From: Alphaproteobacteria bacterium
GTDB lineage: Bacteria > Pseudomonadota > Alphaproteobacteria > UBA8366
DNA length: 64,000 bases
Direction of reading: 5' to 3'
NCBI GenBank assembly: GCA_021774335.1
Contig: JAJFJD010000008.1
Span: 1-64,000, forward strand
Positions 31,261 to 40,360 of the stretch are shown here, piece by piece. The notes below the pieces were generated by a model. That model ran no database searches. It had not been told where the DNA came from and was given only the letters and a program-made list of their open reading frames with translations. Both the position numbers and the translations under genes were made by a program. Each line of letters starts with the position of its first letter. Positions within the stretch are counted from its first letter, which is position 1.

Positions 31261-31390
31261 CCTCCCATCCTACCTATTCATAATTCTGAACAAACAGGGA
31301 CTTGAAGCCTCAAGCTAATAATCCGGCGGTGTGTTTTTCTTATTCCGTCGGACTTGTCTGCCAGCGTTTCTTTGAACGCTTTGTCGCTGG

Positions 31391-32425
31391 TTAGACCTCG
31401 GTACAGGACACCCAATGGCCCGGTTTCACTTCCCGGAATTCCGGGAAATTTTTCGAACAGCCGTCGACCGCCATTTCGCATCTCGGATGGAAAACGCAAC
31501 CGCTCGGCGGATTGATCGGACTGGGAATTTCGCCCTTGATGATCTGATGCGCGCGGGTCGCCTCGAGCGTCGGATCGGGAATCGGCACCGCGTTCAATAG
31601 CGCCCGGGTGTAGGGATGCAGCGGATTGTCGAACAATTCGTCGCAATCCGCCAATTCGACCATTTTGCCCAGATACATAACTGCCACGCGATGGCAGAGA
31701 TGCCGCACGACGCTAAGGTCATGCGAAATGAACAGATAGGTCAGGCCAAACTCGTCGCGCAGATCTTCCAGTAGGTTGATAACCTGCGCCTGGATTGACA
31801 CGTCGAGCTCCGACACGGCTTCGTCGCAAACGATGAATTCCGGATCCATCGCCAGGGCGCGGGCGATGCCGACGCGCTGGCGTTGGCCGCCGCTCATCTC
31901 ATGCGGATACCGGTCCGCGAAACGCGGGCTCAGGCCGCAGACGTTGAGCAGATCGAGGACCCGTTTGTCGCGGTCCCCGGATTCCGTGATGATGTTGTGC
32001 ACTCGCATCGGCTCGGCCAGAATTTCACCGATCTTCATACGCGGATTCAGCGAACTGTAGGGATCCTGGAAGATAACCTGAATCTTCTGGCGAAATGGCA
32101 CCATCGCCTTCGAATTCAGTTCGTTCAGGTTGGTCCCTTCATACAGGATATCGCCGTCGGTCGCTTTCTCGAGCTGCAGGATGCAACGGCCGGTCGTGGT
32201 CTTTCCGCAGCCTGATTCGCCGACCAGCCCAAGGGTTTCGCCCTTCTTGATGCTAAAGCTGATTCCGTCGACCGCTTTAACATGTGCCACGACTTTGGGA
32301 ATAAGGACGCCCTCGGTCACCGGGAAATGCATCTTGAGGTTATTGACCTCGATCAGCGTGTCGCCCAACGCGCCCTTTGCGGCGGGGGTGGCGTCGGTTG
32401 ACTGCATTGCGGTTGCTTCACTCAT
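31391..32425 (-). CDS. ABC transporter ATP-binding protein, OppF/DppF-like
   Basis: A 344-residue ATPase subunit. Walker A is GESGCGKTT, the signature is [15 protein letters not shown], and Walker B is [11 protein letters not shown]. The C-terminal oligopeptide-transporter tail with [19 protein letters not shown] is present; its cysteines are typical of the Opp/Dpp group and may bind an Fe-S cluster. The ATG at 32425 overlaps the stop of the upstream oppD-type gene by four bases (ATGA), so translation is coupled. The open frame extends to 32524 inside that gene and is not used. Confidence 0.94.
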   Translation of the reverse strand: MSEATAMQSTDATPAAKGALGDTLIEVNNLKMHFPVTEGVLIPKVVAHVKAVDGISFSIKKGETLGLVGESGCGKTTTGRCILQLEKATDGDILYEGTNLNELNSKAMVPFRQKIQVIFQDPYSSLNPRMKIGEILAEPMRVHNIITESGDRDKRVLDLLNVCGLSPRFADRYPHEMSGGQRQRVGIARALAMDPEFIVCDEAVSELDVSIQAQVINLLEDLRDEFGLTYLFISHDLSVVRHLCHRVAVMYLGKMVELADCDELFDNPLHPYTRALLNAVPIPDPTLEATRAHQIIKGEIPSPINPPSGCVFHPRCEMAVDGCSKNFPEFREVKPGHWVSCTEV

Positions 32426-33420
32426 GACACGGTGTTCCCAGCCGAGGTTAGATTGTCTTTTTCCCAGCACGCGGAGTAATGCCCGGATGAAACCTCGAGA
32501 AGCTCCGGACGCTCCTGCGCACATTTATCGGTTGCGAACCGGCAGCGGGGCCGGAACGGGCAGTCCCTGCCCAACCGCGCCAAATCGGGCGGCTGGCCTT
32601 CGACTGGATCGAGTTTCGCTGCGCGCGGTTGATCGAGCCGAGGCACGGATCTTAGGAGCGCCAGCGTGTAGGGATGTTTCGGGTTGTGATAAATCTCTTC
32701 GGCGGTCCCCGTCTCGATGATCCTGCCCGCATACATGACGTTCACGCGGTCCGCGTAGCGGGCCACGACGCCAAGGTTATGGGTGATAATAATCAGGGCC
32801 ACGTCCAAGCGCCGGGTCAGATCCTTCATCAGTTCCAGGATCTGTGCCTGGATCGTTACGTCTAGCGCCGTGGTCGGTTCGTCCGCGATAATCAGCTTCG
32901 GCTCGCAGGCAAGCGCGATGGCGATCATCACGCGTTGCCGCATGCCGCCCGATAGATGATGCGGGTATTGCGCCAAACGCCGATCCGGTTCCGAGATGCC
33001 TACCATGCCGAGCAACTCGACGGCGCGGGCATTGCACTCTTCCTCGTTCATGCCGAGATGATGTTGCAGCGTTTCGGTGATCTGCAATCCGATCGTCAGC
33101 ACCGGATTCAGCGACGTCATCGGCTCCTGAAAGATCATCGCGATATCGTTTCCGCGTACCGACCGCATTTCCTGGTCGGACAGCTGAAGCAGATCGCGTC
33201 CCTGGAACTTGATGGTGCCGCCGACGACTTTCCCAGGGGGATCGGCGACGAGGCGAAGGATCGACAAGGCGCTTACTGATTTACCGCAGCCGGATTCGCC
33301 GACCACAGCGACAGTTTCGCCTTCTTCTACATCATACGAAATTCCATCGACTGCTTTGACAGTGCCAGCCGACGTGAAGAACTGCGTCTGCAGACCTTCA
33401 ATCTCAAGGAGATTAGCCAC
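32422..33420 (-). CDS. ABC transporter ATP-binding protein, OppD/DppD-like
   Basis: A 332-residue ATPase subunit, first gene of the importer operon. Walker [10 protein letters not shown], the Q-loop in [14 protein letters not shown], signature [15 protein letters not shown], Walker [13 protein letters not shown] and the switch His in [15 protein letters not shown] are all intact. The C-terminal tail [14 protein letters not shown] matches the OppD extension. With the OppF-type protein it should form the ATPase heterodimer driving uptake. Its promoter must lie in the 356-base region shared with the divergent VOC gene. Confidence 0.94.
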   Translation of the reverse strand: MANLLEIEGLQTQFFTSAGTVKAVDGISYDVEEGETVAVVGESGCGKSVSALSILRLVADPPGKVVGGTIKFQGRDLLQLSDQEMRSVRGNDIAMIFQEPMTSLNPVLTIGLQITETLQHHLGMNEEECNARAVELLGMVGISEPDRRLAQYPHHLSGGMRQRVMIAIALACEPKLIIADEPTTALDVTIQAQILELMKDLTRRLDVALIIITHNLGVVARYADRVNVMYAGRIIETGTAEEIYHNPKHPYTLALLRSVPRLDQPRAAKLDPVEGQPPDLARLGRDCPFRPRCRFATDKCAQERPELLEVSSGHYSACWEKDNLTSAGNTVS

Positions 33421-33776
33421 GCGCCCCCCAGTGGTTGTTAGACTTATTTTTCATTACACCAGAATTGTTGATCAGACGGTAGGGAGGACCGCGATGCTTG
33501 TCAATCTCGATGTCCCGGCTCCGCCAATATCGTGATCATGGGTGAGGCAAGTTCCAAAAAACCCATTAACATTCCCGCGCGAAGGGCCGTCTCAATTCGT
33601 TGAATTCGTTAAGAGGTTGGACGCGTAGACGATCGGGCTCGGTCCCTTGAATCGCGAGAATTTCACGGCTAACCCGTTGTGCAGTTATGGTCAAAGAAGG
33701 ATTAGGCGTGCTTTGCCATCCGTTTGTCGTTTGAATCCTTGTTTCGGCAAATCATTGGAAGAGTGAAACTGCCAGT
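33421..33776. other. Divergent promoter region of the ABC operon and VOC gene
   Basis: No gene is supported in these 356 bases. A local direct repeat of AATTCGTT occurs near 33594-33610. I could not assign promoters with confidence. No regulator gene is adjacent to the operon. Confidence 0.4.
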
Positions 33777-34706
33777 ATGAAATCTGCAAAATTGTCATAT
33801 GTCGCGTTGGTCGTTCGCGATCCGGCCTCGGTTGCGGCCATACTCGGCGACAGCCTTGGTATGTCGGTAGTGTCGGTCGAGGTGGATGGCGGACGGGCAG
33901 TGCCCGCCTTTGCCGCGGGGGACGCTGCACTTTTGCTGTTTGATCAGGACGACCCCTTTCTTGCCGGCCCGGCCGATCCCGGAATGCACCATGTTGCGTT
34001 CGCGTGTGAGGATCCGCGGGACTGGGCACAATCGGCGGGGATAGCGGTGGATTCGGACGCAGCGGAACGCCGCGTTAACGGTGAACCGCAGACAATGCTG
34101 GATGTCGCGGCGACGTTGGGCGTGCGGGTGCGGCTGGGGAGGCCGCTGGACATTTCCGACGTCACCGGCGGTCGTATCGAACGTATCGATCATCTCGGTG
34201 TCGCCTCCGCCGACAATCGCGCCGCCGTCGACGTTTTCTCACAGCAGATGGGGTTTCCGGTCGAAAGCCAGCAGACCGATCTTGAAGTCCGCACCGTGGT
34301 CGAAAGTTTCACGTCCGACAAATACGGCGTGGTGTATCAGAACCGTGTGCCTGAGGTGGTCGGCGGCCTGCGGGTCGCATTTATTACGGTCGGGGACTGC
34401 GAGTTGGAGTTCCTGCAAAATTTCGATCCCGACCATGACGCAGAAGTCGAGCACGGGCGTGCCGGCACGACGAAGCAGGATCAGGGCGCGATTACGCGGT
34501 TCATCGAGCGTCGCGGGGCCGGCCTGCACCATCTCGCCCTCAAGACGGGCGATATCGACGGAACGCTGGCGGTCCTGGCGGATGCCGGTCTTCGGGTGAT
34601 CGATCGGACCGGGCGGCCAGGATCACGGCGCGCGCGCATCGGGTTCGTCCATCCGGCCGCGCTTGGTGGTGTCTTATTGCATTTGGTCGAACGGCAAGAC
34701 GCCTAA
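33777..34706 (+). CDS. Two-domain VOC superfamily protein
   Basis: A 309-residue protein with two vicinal-oxygen-chelate halves. The C-terminal half resembles methylmalonyl-CoA epimerase and 4-hydroxyphenylpyruvate dioxygenase: metal ligands are seen as His in RIDHLGVAS, His in GAGLHHLALKTGDI and Glu in LLHLVERQ. In the N-terminal half the first ligand position is Tyr (LSYVALVV), so that half probably does not bind metal, although GMHHVAFAC is retained. The reaction could be epimerisation or ring/keto-acid oxygenation; sequence alone does not decide. It converges on a 2-hydroxyacid dehydrogenase gene 16 bases away. Confidence 0.75.
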   Translation: MKSAKLSYVALVVRDPASVAAILGDSLGMSVVSVEVDGGRAVPAFAAGDAALLLFDQDDPFLAGPADPGMHHVAFACEDPRDWAQSAGIAVDSDAAERRVNGEPQTMLDVAATLGVRVRLGRPLDISDVTGGRIERIDHLGVASADNRAAVDVFSQQMGFPVESQQTDLEVRTVVESFTSDKYGVVYQNRVPEVVGGLRVAFITVGDCELEFLQNFDPDHDAEVEHGRAGTTKQDQGAITRFIERRGAGLHHLALKTGDIDGTLAVLADAGLRVIDRTGRPGSRRARIGFVHPAALGGVLLHLVERQDA

Positions 34707-34722
34707 GAGATCCGAATCGCCC

Positions 34723-35706
34723 CTATTTGCCTGCCGGGACGATCACGTCGGCGCTGGGCAGCGGTTCGCCGTCGAGAAGCCGCCGCATGTTGCGGAAGGC
34801 ATGGGCGGATACGTGTCCGACATTGTCATAGACCGCGCCGGCAGTGTGCGGTGTGGCGACGACAGTGTCGAACGCCAGTAACGGATGATCGGGCGTGGCG
34901 GGTTCCGACGGCCAGACATCGATGCCGGCGCCTAGCAGTTTTCCACTCTGCAGCGCACGGGCGACCGCATCGGCATCGATGATTTCCCCGCGGGCGCAAT
35001 TGATCAGGATGGCGTCGTCTTTCATGGCTGACAATGATTCGTCGTTGATCATGGCCCGAGTGCCGTCGTCGAGCGGGACATGGAGACTCAGGACATCACT
35101 GCTGCTCAGAAGGTCGTCGTAGGAGACGAAGCGGATGCCGAGTTCCTTTTCTGTCTCCCGGTCGGCGCGTTGGATGTCGTAGTAGGTGAGGTCGACGTCG
35201 AATCCTCGAATCTTCTGCGCAACCATGCGGCCGATATTGCCGAAGCCGAGCAGCCCCACCGTCTTGCCGTCCAATCGCCGGGTTGCCGACCGTGCTTCCT
35301 TCTTTAGCCAGCGGCCGCCCCGAATGCCCTGGTCCATGCGGCCGAGCTGCCGGTACACCGCGAGCATGAGCATGATGGTGTGTTCGGCCACGGGTCCTTT
35401 GTTGGCGCCAGCGGTGATCAAGACCGGGATGCCGGCCTTGCGGCAGGCCTCTAGGTCGATCTTGTCGAACCCGATGCCCCATTTGTGCACCATCCGGACC
35501 TTGGACGATTCCTCGATCATCGCTGCGGGCACCGGGCTCCATCCGGCGAGGATGAAATCGCTGTCGGCGGCCAGGCCGAGTTGTTCCGCGTCGTCATAGC
35601 TGGTGGCGAAATGCAGGTCGAAGTCGTCGGGGGCGACGGCCCGGGTGGCGTCCTGTACGTCCTGTTCCCACACGTCGAGGCAGGCGATTTTCCATCGATT
35701 GCTCAT
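34723..35706 (-). CDS. D-2-hydroxyacid dehydrogenase (NAD-binding)
   Basis: A 327-residue member of the D-isomer-specific 2-hydroxyacid dehydrogenase family (phosphoglycerate/glyoxylate reductase-like). The Rossmann motif GFGNIG is at residues 154-159. The catalytic residues are Arg239 (NCARGE), Glu268 (DVWPSEP) and His287 (TPHTAG). The Asp after the second strand of the fold (YYDIQRAD) favours NAD over NADP. It lacks the C-terminal ACT domain of long SerA. Substrate not assigned. The GH17-GT2 gene lies 65 bases upstream on the same strand, perhaps in one transcript. Confidence 0.9.
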   Translation of the reverse strand: MSNRWKIACLDVWEQDVQDATRAVAPDDFDLHFATSYDDAEQLGLAADSDFILAGWSPVPAAMIEESSKVRMVHKWGIGFDKIDLEACRKAGIPVLITAGANKGPVAEHTIMLMLAVYRQLGRMDQGIRGGRWLKKEARSATRRLDGKTVGLLGFGNIGRMVAQKIRGFDVDLTYYDIQRADRETEKELGIRFVSYDDLLSSSDVLSLHVPLDDGTRAMINDESLSAMKDDAILINCARGEIIDADAVARALQSGKLLGAGIDVWPSEPATPDHPLLAFDTVVATPHTAGAVYDNVGHVSAHAFRNMRRLLDGEPLPSADVIVPAGK

Positions 35707-35771
35707 GATCGCTCCGTTGGCCGTGGTCTTTGGGTGGATTGCGGGCGGCAGTCGATGCCCGCGTCATCGGC

Positions 35772-38411
35772 TTATTTCAACATGAAGCGGCGATTGCCGA
35801 CAAACGCCCGCTGGAGGGCCGGCCGCGGCAGGGCCGTGGCCGGCTTGCGCAACCGGCTCGCGGTAAGCCGGATTTGGGTGGCGACTTCGAGGCACCGGAG
35901 CGCTACTGCCGCGCCGAAGGGCAGGCTTTGAACGGCTAGCAGCCAGCCGAACTGGGATTGTTCGGGAATACTGTGTGGGTTGTTCACGAGCAACAGTACC
36001 GCCGCCGCGGCCAGCAGAATGCCCAGGACACATTCCGGCAAGATGCGAGTGATCTGGAGAAACGTAGGCGCCGTGCCGTTGGCGCCGCCTTTGGGGGTTC
36101 GCCGGAATGGCAACGGCCGCCCCAGCAATCCGGCGAGAACCGCACGGGCCACTGTGAATTGCAAGCTCATTGCCGCGATCGCCGCGGCCGCAATGCGGAG
36201 CGGTGACCGGGTCACGCGCCTATAATAAAGTATGCCAGTGTGCACCAACGTGATGAGAGAGGCGACAAACACCGGGACTATCAAGGCGGTCGGCGGAAGT
36301 GCGACCAGACCGAGCAATATAAATGGTGTTGCGGCAAGATTGAGGAAGGCGAGCCCGGTTGCGGCGGAATCGGATAGCCATGTGAGCCAGCCGGTCGCGA
36401 ACTGCCATTTCTGCGATGCGGTCAGACCGCGTCGGAGCGGCAATAGGGCCCGCCAGTGTTTTCGAAGAATCTGCATCGCGCCATAGGCCCAGCGTTGCCG
36501 CTGCGCTGCGTAGGCCGCGGTGTCGTCCGGCAGAATACCTTGGCCGTACCGTTGCGTTGTATAATGCGCAACACCGCCGTCGGCCAACAGCCGCAGCCCC
36601 AACTCTGTGTCCTCGACGATAGTGTCGGTCGCCCAGGCGCCGTTCGCGATGAGGGCGTCCTTGCGCAACAACAACATCGTACCGTGCGCGATGATGGCGT
36701 TCGCCTCGTTGCGGTGAACCATGCCGATGTCGAAGAAACCGGCATATTCGCAGTTCATCATGCGTTGAACTGCATTGGTACGGCGGTCTGTGTGATGCTG
36801 CGGAGCCTGGACCAAGGCCACCGAGTTATCCTGAAATAGCGGCACGAGATCATGCAGCCAGTGGCGCCGGACCCGATAGTCAGCGTCGAGAACGGCGATT
36901 ACCTGTGCGTCCGGATGTGTCCGGTCGAGCGCCACGTTCAGTGCGCCCGCTTTGAAACCGTCGACATGCGGCAAATTGATGAACCGGAAGCGCGCGCCCA
37001 ACGACCGGCAATGAGCTTTGATCGGTTTCCACAGCGCCTCCTCCGGTGTGTTGTTGATCACGACGAGGACCTCGAAGTCGGGATAGTCCAGGGCCGCGAC
37101 ACTATCGAGACAGGCGCGCAGTACAGCCGGTTGTTCGCGGCAGGCCGGGATATGGATCGATACCTTGGGCGGTGTGTCCTGCCGCGGCACGGCGGCCGGG
37201 TGAACGAGCCGTCGCGGCGCTTCGCCGACTAGGTCTAGCGCGATTTCGCCGGCCCGGACGAGACTTAGCGCCGCCAGCGGTAACAGCAAACCGAAACCAA
37301 GAAGCCAGAACGCCGTCTCGCCGGTCGACAAGTATTGCGAGGCCGGATATAGGACCGCCAGCGCCGCCCCGCCGCCGACGAGATTTGCGGCGATGGCCAT
37401 GATTACGCCATGTGCGATCGTATGGCGTGTCGTCAGCAGAACAATGAGCGCGACGATGGCGCCCAGGGACAACGCCAGCGGCATGACGGTGCGCCGATCG
37501 CTGGTGACGGGGCCTTCGAGCTGGAATTTCTGCCGTCCGTCCGCGGTAAGCAGGCCCCAATGCGGACCGACGCGGCCTTCCGCGGTCTTCCAGGGCTGGT
37601 CGTAAGCTTCGATCAGATTGTAGTCGATCCCCTGGCGCTGTGCGTGGGCGACGAAACGCCGGATGACGTCCGCTTGCTGCAAATGACCGGGAAGCGCCGC
37701 ACCGAGATTGTGGCCGCCGCTCGGCCAGCCGAACTCGGCAATGACGATCTTCTTGTCGGGGAAGGTTTCCTGCAGCCGGTCGTAAATGGTGGCGGCATAA
37801 GCGACGGCCTGTTCGGGCGGCAAGCCTTCCCAATATGGCAGGATATGGGCGGAGACATAATCGACCGCGTCGGCCAGTTCCGGGTGCTGCAGCCAGACGT
37901 GCCAAGGCTCGGCCGTCGTGAGCGGCAGCAGCGTTCGCGTTCGAACCGTTTTCAGATGCTTTATCAGGGCCGGGACCGAGACATCGCCCCGCAGCAGGCT
38001 CTCGTTGCCGACAATGATGCCGCGTATGTTGGCGTGCGTCTTGGTCGCGTGAAGGGCCGCGCTGATTTCCCGGTTGTTGCGCTCTGCGCTGCGCCCGATC
38101 CAGGCGCCGAGCGTGACGCTCAATCCATGTTTTGCCGCCAAGGATGGGACGCCCTCCATGCTCCTGGCGGCGCTATAGGTCCGGATTGATCGAGTCAGGG
38201 TGGCAAGGCGGCCCAAATCTTGATCGATCCGCGCAACGTCGACGGAAATGTCTTGCTCGGCCCAATTTGCGGCTGGCGGGGTATACGACAGCGAGGCGAG
38301 GGAGCCAGCAATATCTGGCGGCTGAATGGATCGGCTGGTCGCAAGCCAAACCAATCCGTGGATGGCTGCCGCAATGCCTATGCACAGAACTACTCTGGCG
38401 AGATGCGCCAT
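35772..38411 (-). CDS. GH17-GT2 fusion, beta-(1,3)-glucan synthase of NdvB type
   Basis: An 879-residue membrane protein joining a glycoside hydrolase 17 domain (about residues 40-300) to a processive GT2 synthase (about 410-720) with helices near 312-390 and through the C-terminal 200 residues. GH17 catalytic acids are Glu137 (IVGNES) and Glu226 (IAEFGWPSG). GT2 residues are Asp509 and Asp511 (VLDADY), Asp601 (VEDTELG) and QRQRW at 637-641. Similar fusions called NdvB in Pseudomonas and Azotobacter make beta-1,3-glucans, with the GH17 part acting as a transglycosylase that branches or cyclises the chain. The product here, perhaps a periplasmic glucan, is inferred. Confidence 0.9.
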   Translation of the reverse strand: MAHLARVVLCIGIAAAIHGLVWLATSRSIQPPDIAGSLASLSYTPPAANWAEQDISVDVARIDQDLGRLATLTRSIRTYSAARSMEGVPSLAAKHGLSVTLGAWIGRSAERNNREISAALHATKTHANIRGIIVGNESLLRGDVSVPALIKHLKTVRTRTLLPLTTAEPWHVWLQHPELADAVDYVSAHILPYWEGLPPEQAVAYAATIYDRLQETFPDKKIVIAEFGWPSGGHNLGAALPGHLQQADVIRRFVAHAQRQGIDYNLIEAYDQPWKTAEGRVGPHWGLLTADGRQKFQLEGPVTSDRRTVMPLALSLGAIVALIVLLTTRHTIAHGVIMAIAANLVGGGAALAVLYPASQYLSTGETAFWLLGFGLLLPLAALSLVRAGEIALDLVGEAPRRLVHPAAVPRQDTPPKVSIHIPACREQPAVLRACLDSVAALDYPDFEVLVVINNTPEEALWKPIKAHCRSLGARFRFINLPHVDGFKAGALNVALDRTHPDAQVIAVLDADYRVRRHWLHDLVPLFQDNSVALVQAPQHHTDRRTNAVQRMMNCEYAGFFDIGMVHRNEANAIIAHGTMLLLRKDALIANGAWATDTIVEDTELGLRLLADGGVAHYTTQRYGQGILPDDTAAYAAQRQRWAYGAMQILRKHWRALLPLRRGLTASQKWQFATGWLTWLSDSAATGLAFLNLAATPFILLGLVALPPTALIVPVFVASLITLVHTGILYYRRVTRSPLRIAAAAIAAMSLQFTVARAVLAGLLGRPLPFRRTPKGGANGTAPTFLQITRILPECVLGILLAAAAVLLLVNNPHSIPEQSQFGWLLAVQSLPFGAAVALRCLEVATQIRLTASRLRKPATALPRPALQRAFVGNRRFMLK

Positions 38412-38539
38412 GTGCCTCCCACGATCCCGTTATTGCCGGACCTTGCACGCCGCTTTCGCGTCAATGCCGGGACCGGGGGTTATCCTCCGTCTCTTCGACT
38501 TATTTAGGGGCTTAACGGGGGTAGGGCAAAAATATTTCT

Positions 38540-39001
38540 TTATTCGCCGTAATGCAGCGGCAGCGCCGTCGTTTGTTTGATGCATTCCATGGCGAAGCTC
38601 GACGTCACGTCGTTGAGTTCGATGGCGCTGATGACACGTTTGTAGACCGCGTCATAGGCCGCAATATCAGGCACGACGATGCGCAGCAGATAGTCGATGT
38701 CGCCGCTCATGCGATAGAACTCGACCACCTCGTCGATGTCTTCGACTGCCTTCGAGAAGCGGTCGAGCCAGTCGATGCTGTGATGCTGCGTCCGGATGCT
38801 GACGAAGACCGTGACGCCGACATTCACCTTTTCCGGATCCAGAATGGCGACACGGTGCTTGATGACGCCGTCGGCTTCGAGCTTTTGGATGCGCCGCCAG
38901 CAAGGTGTCGAGGAAAGCCCGACGCGGTCCGCGATTTCGGCGACGGATAGCGACGCGTCCTTTTGCAGAAAAGAGAGAATTTTGCGGTCGAAGTCATCCA
39001 T
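38540..39001 (-). CDS. Lrp/AsnC family transcriptional regulator
   Basis: A 153-residue Lrp-type regulator. The N-terminal winged helix-turn-helix is at about residues 4-50 (SVAEIADRVGLSSTPCWRRI), followed by a RAM ligand-binding domain (about 68-145) with the usual V.GDIDYLL block. Lrp proteins sense amino acids and control transport or catabolism. The divergent gap contains a 15-bp palindrome close to its own start, suggesting autoregulation. The glucan synthase gene lies 128 bases downstream on the same strand, but its control by this regulator is not shown. Confidence 0.92.
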   Translation of the reverse strand: MDDFDRKILSFLQKDASLSVAEIADRVGLSSTPCWRRIQKLEADGVIKHRVAILDPEKVNVGVTVFVSIRTQHHSIDWLDRFSKAVEDIDEVVEFYRMSGDIDYLLRIVVPDIAAYDAVYKRVISAIELNDVTSSFAMECIKQTTALPLHYGE

Positions 39002-39011
39002 TGGATAATAA

Positions 39012-39026
39012 TCTCAATTATTGAGA
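39012..39026. promoter_or_regulatory. Candidate operator for the Lrp-type regulator
   Basis: TCTCAAT-T-ATTGAGA is a perfect 15-bp palindrome, 10 bases upstream of the regulator's start, in a strongly AT-rich stretch. Its length and AT centre fit Lrp-family sites. Binding is inferred. Confidence 0.5.
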
Positions 39027-39115
39027 AAATATTAGAATAATAATCTACAAAACTTCTTAATGTGCGGTCAATTTAGAAATAATATCCCGAAAAGTTAGGG
39101 TAATCTCCTCACGCA

Positions 39116-39373
39116 ATGAATATGAGAACTCTCTTCACCGAGCATCCTGCTTCCGTCGGCGAAAGCTACGGCGAGCACTTCATCGCGGCCGGCACATTTG
39201 CCGCGTCGATGGCCTTGGGCACGATCGCCTGTCTTATACACGCGGTATTCCCGTTCCTTTGCGTGAAGACCGGCAGCGGGATCATTACGGGTCTGCATGA
39301 CCGGATGGTCACCAACCGGGTCAAGGATGCCAACAAGCATCGGGTCGTCGAACCGATGGGAGCCGGCGACTGA
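39116..39373 (+). CDS. Small membrane protein, DUF6356-like
   Basis: An 85-residue protein with one hydrophobic helix at about residues 24-50 (AAGTFAASMALGTIACLIHA) flanked by conserved-looking FTEHPASVGESYGEHF and LHDRMVTNR. These blocks match the uncharacterised DUF6356 family as I recall it, which is widespread in alphaproteobacteria. No function is known. It is divergent from the Lrp-type gene and converges on a TIM-barrel gene. An ATG six bases further downstream is also possible as the start. Confidence 0.65.
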   Translation: MNMRTLFTEHPASVGESYGEHFIAAGTFAASMALGTIACLIHAVFPFLCVKTGSGIITGLHDRMVTNRVKDANKHRVVEPMGAGD

Positions 39374-39389
39374 CCGGCGTTCGTTCGCC

Positions 39390-40220
39390 CTAGTTTTTCG
39401 CGATTAGTCCCCGAAATAGATCGGCTGCGGCGCGCATGGCGTCGTCGGCATCCTCGTTGTCGCGCAACGGTTGGTGCACCGTAAACCATCCGTCATATCC
39501 GGTTTCCCGCAGCCGATCGACCAACGGCGCGGCCGGAATGCCATCGGGATCGTCCAGCGCGGTGAACCTCATATGCACCGGTCCGTGCAGCCGGCTGTTG
39601 AAGGTCATCGGGGACGACGGGTCGCGTGTCGCGGACGAGTAAAAGACATTGAACAGGTGCGGCGCCAACCGTTCGAGCGCGTCGGGTCCGTAGCCGCCGC
39701 CGCATGCCAGTAGATTGGCGGGCTCGAAGGCGACGCCGAAGTTATCCCGGCCTACCGCCGCGAGTGTTTCGAGGGATTCCTCGACCGTCTCGAACATCGT
39801 GCCCCAATGGGTGAGGTGAACCAGGCGCAACCCTCGCTCTGCGGCTTCGTCGGCGGCGCGCTGCGCGAACGCAACGTCCTCGTCAGAATGCATCATCACC
39901 CGGACCATCCCGCTGCCGACGCCATCGGCGAGATCGAGATAGGGCGTGATGTTTCGCAACGCCCGGATCGCGTTCGCATCGTTACTGGCCAACGGGACAT
40001 CGCCGCTGACCATCGACACCGATAAATCCAGTTGGTCGAGCAACTGGCGGACCCGGTGCACGTCCTCCGCCGAGGAGTCGACGGATAACACGGATGCGCG
40101 CATGGAAATGCCGTCGAAGCCCAGCGCCTTGGCGCGAGGCGCGAGGAAATCGATCGGGATGGCCGCAATATCTTTTTGTTTCGGCGGCTCGGCGATGCGA
40201 ACGGACAACGACAGTTTCAT
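39390..40220 (-). CDS. TIM-barrel sugar isomerase/epimerase-like protein
   Basis: A 276-residue protein of the xylose isomerase-like TIM-barrel family (AP endonuclease 2 fold). MKLSLSVRIAEPP starts the first strand; the ATG at 40220 is chosen over an open extension to 40256 that has no ribosome site. Candidate metal ligands are Glu in VAFEPANLLACGG, His in LTHWGT, and His in GPVHMRF or TVHQPL. Members isomerise or epimerise sugars, inositols or keto acids; no substrate is evident. It is 140 bases after metA on the same strand. Confidence 0.75.
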   Translation of the reverse strand: MKLSLSVRIAEPPKQKDIAAIPIDFLAPRAKALGFDGISMRASVLSVDSSAEDVHRVRQLLDQLDLSVSMVSGDVPLASNDANAIRALRNITPYLDLADGVGSGMVRVMMHSDEDVAFAQRAADEAAERGLRLVHLTHWGTMFETVEESLETLAAVGRDNFGVAFEPANLLACGGGYGPDALERLAPHLFNVFYSSATRDPSSPMTFNSRLHGPVHMRFTALDDPDGIPAAPLVDRLRETGYDGWFTVHQPLRDNEDADDAMRAAADLFRGLIAKN

Positions 40221-40360
40221 ATGAGTTCCGGCATTGGAGAAACGATCCGACGTCATTGGCAGTCGGCGGATGATCGAATAAACGCCGTCACGCTAAGAGG
40301 TTGTCGGTCGCCTTTCAAGGTCCGCGAAAAGCGGTTGAGGCGGAAGCTACGGAGCACCGC

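Noticed and set aside
40201..40360. A small gene between the TIM-barrel gene and metA
   Set aside because: No open frame with a ribosome site and sensible composition was found.
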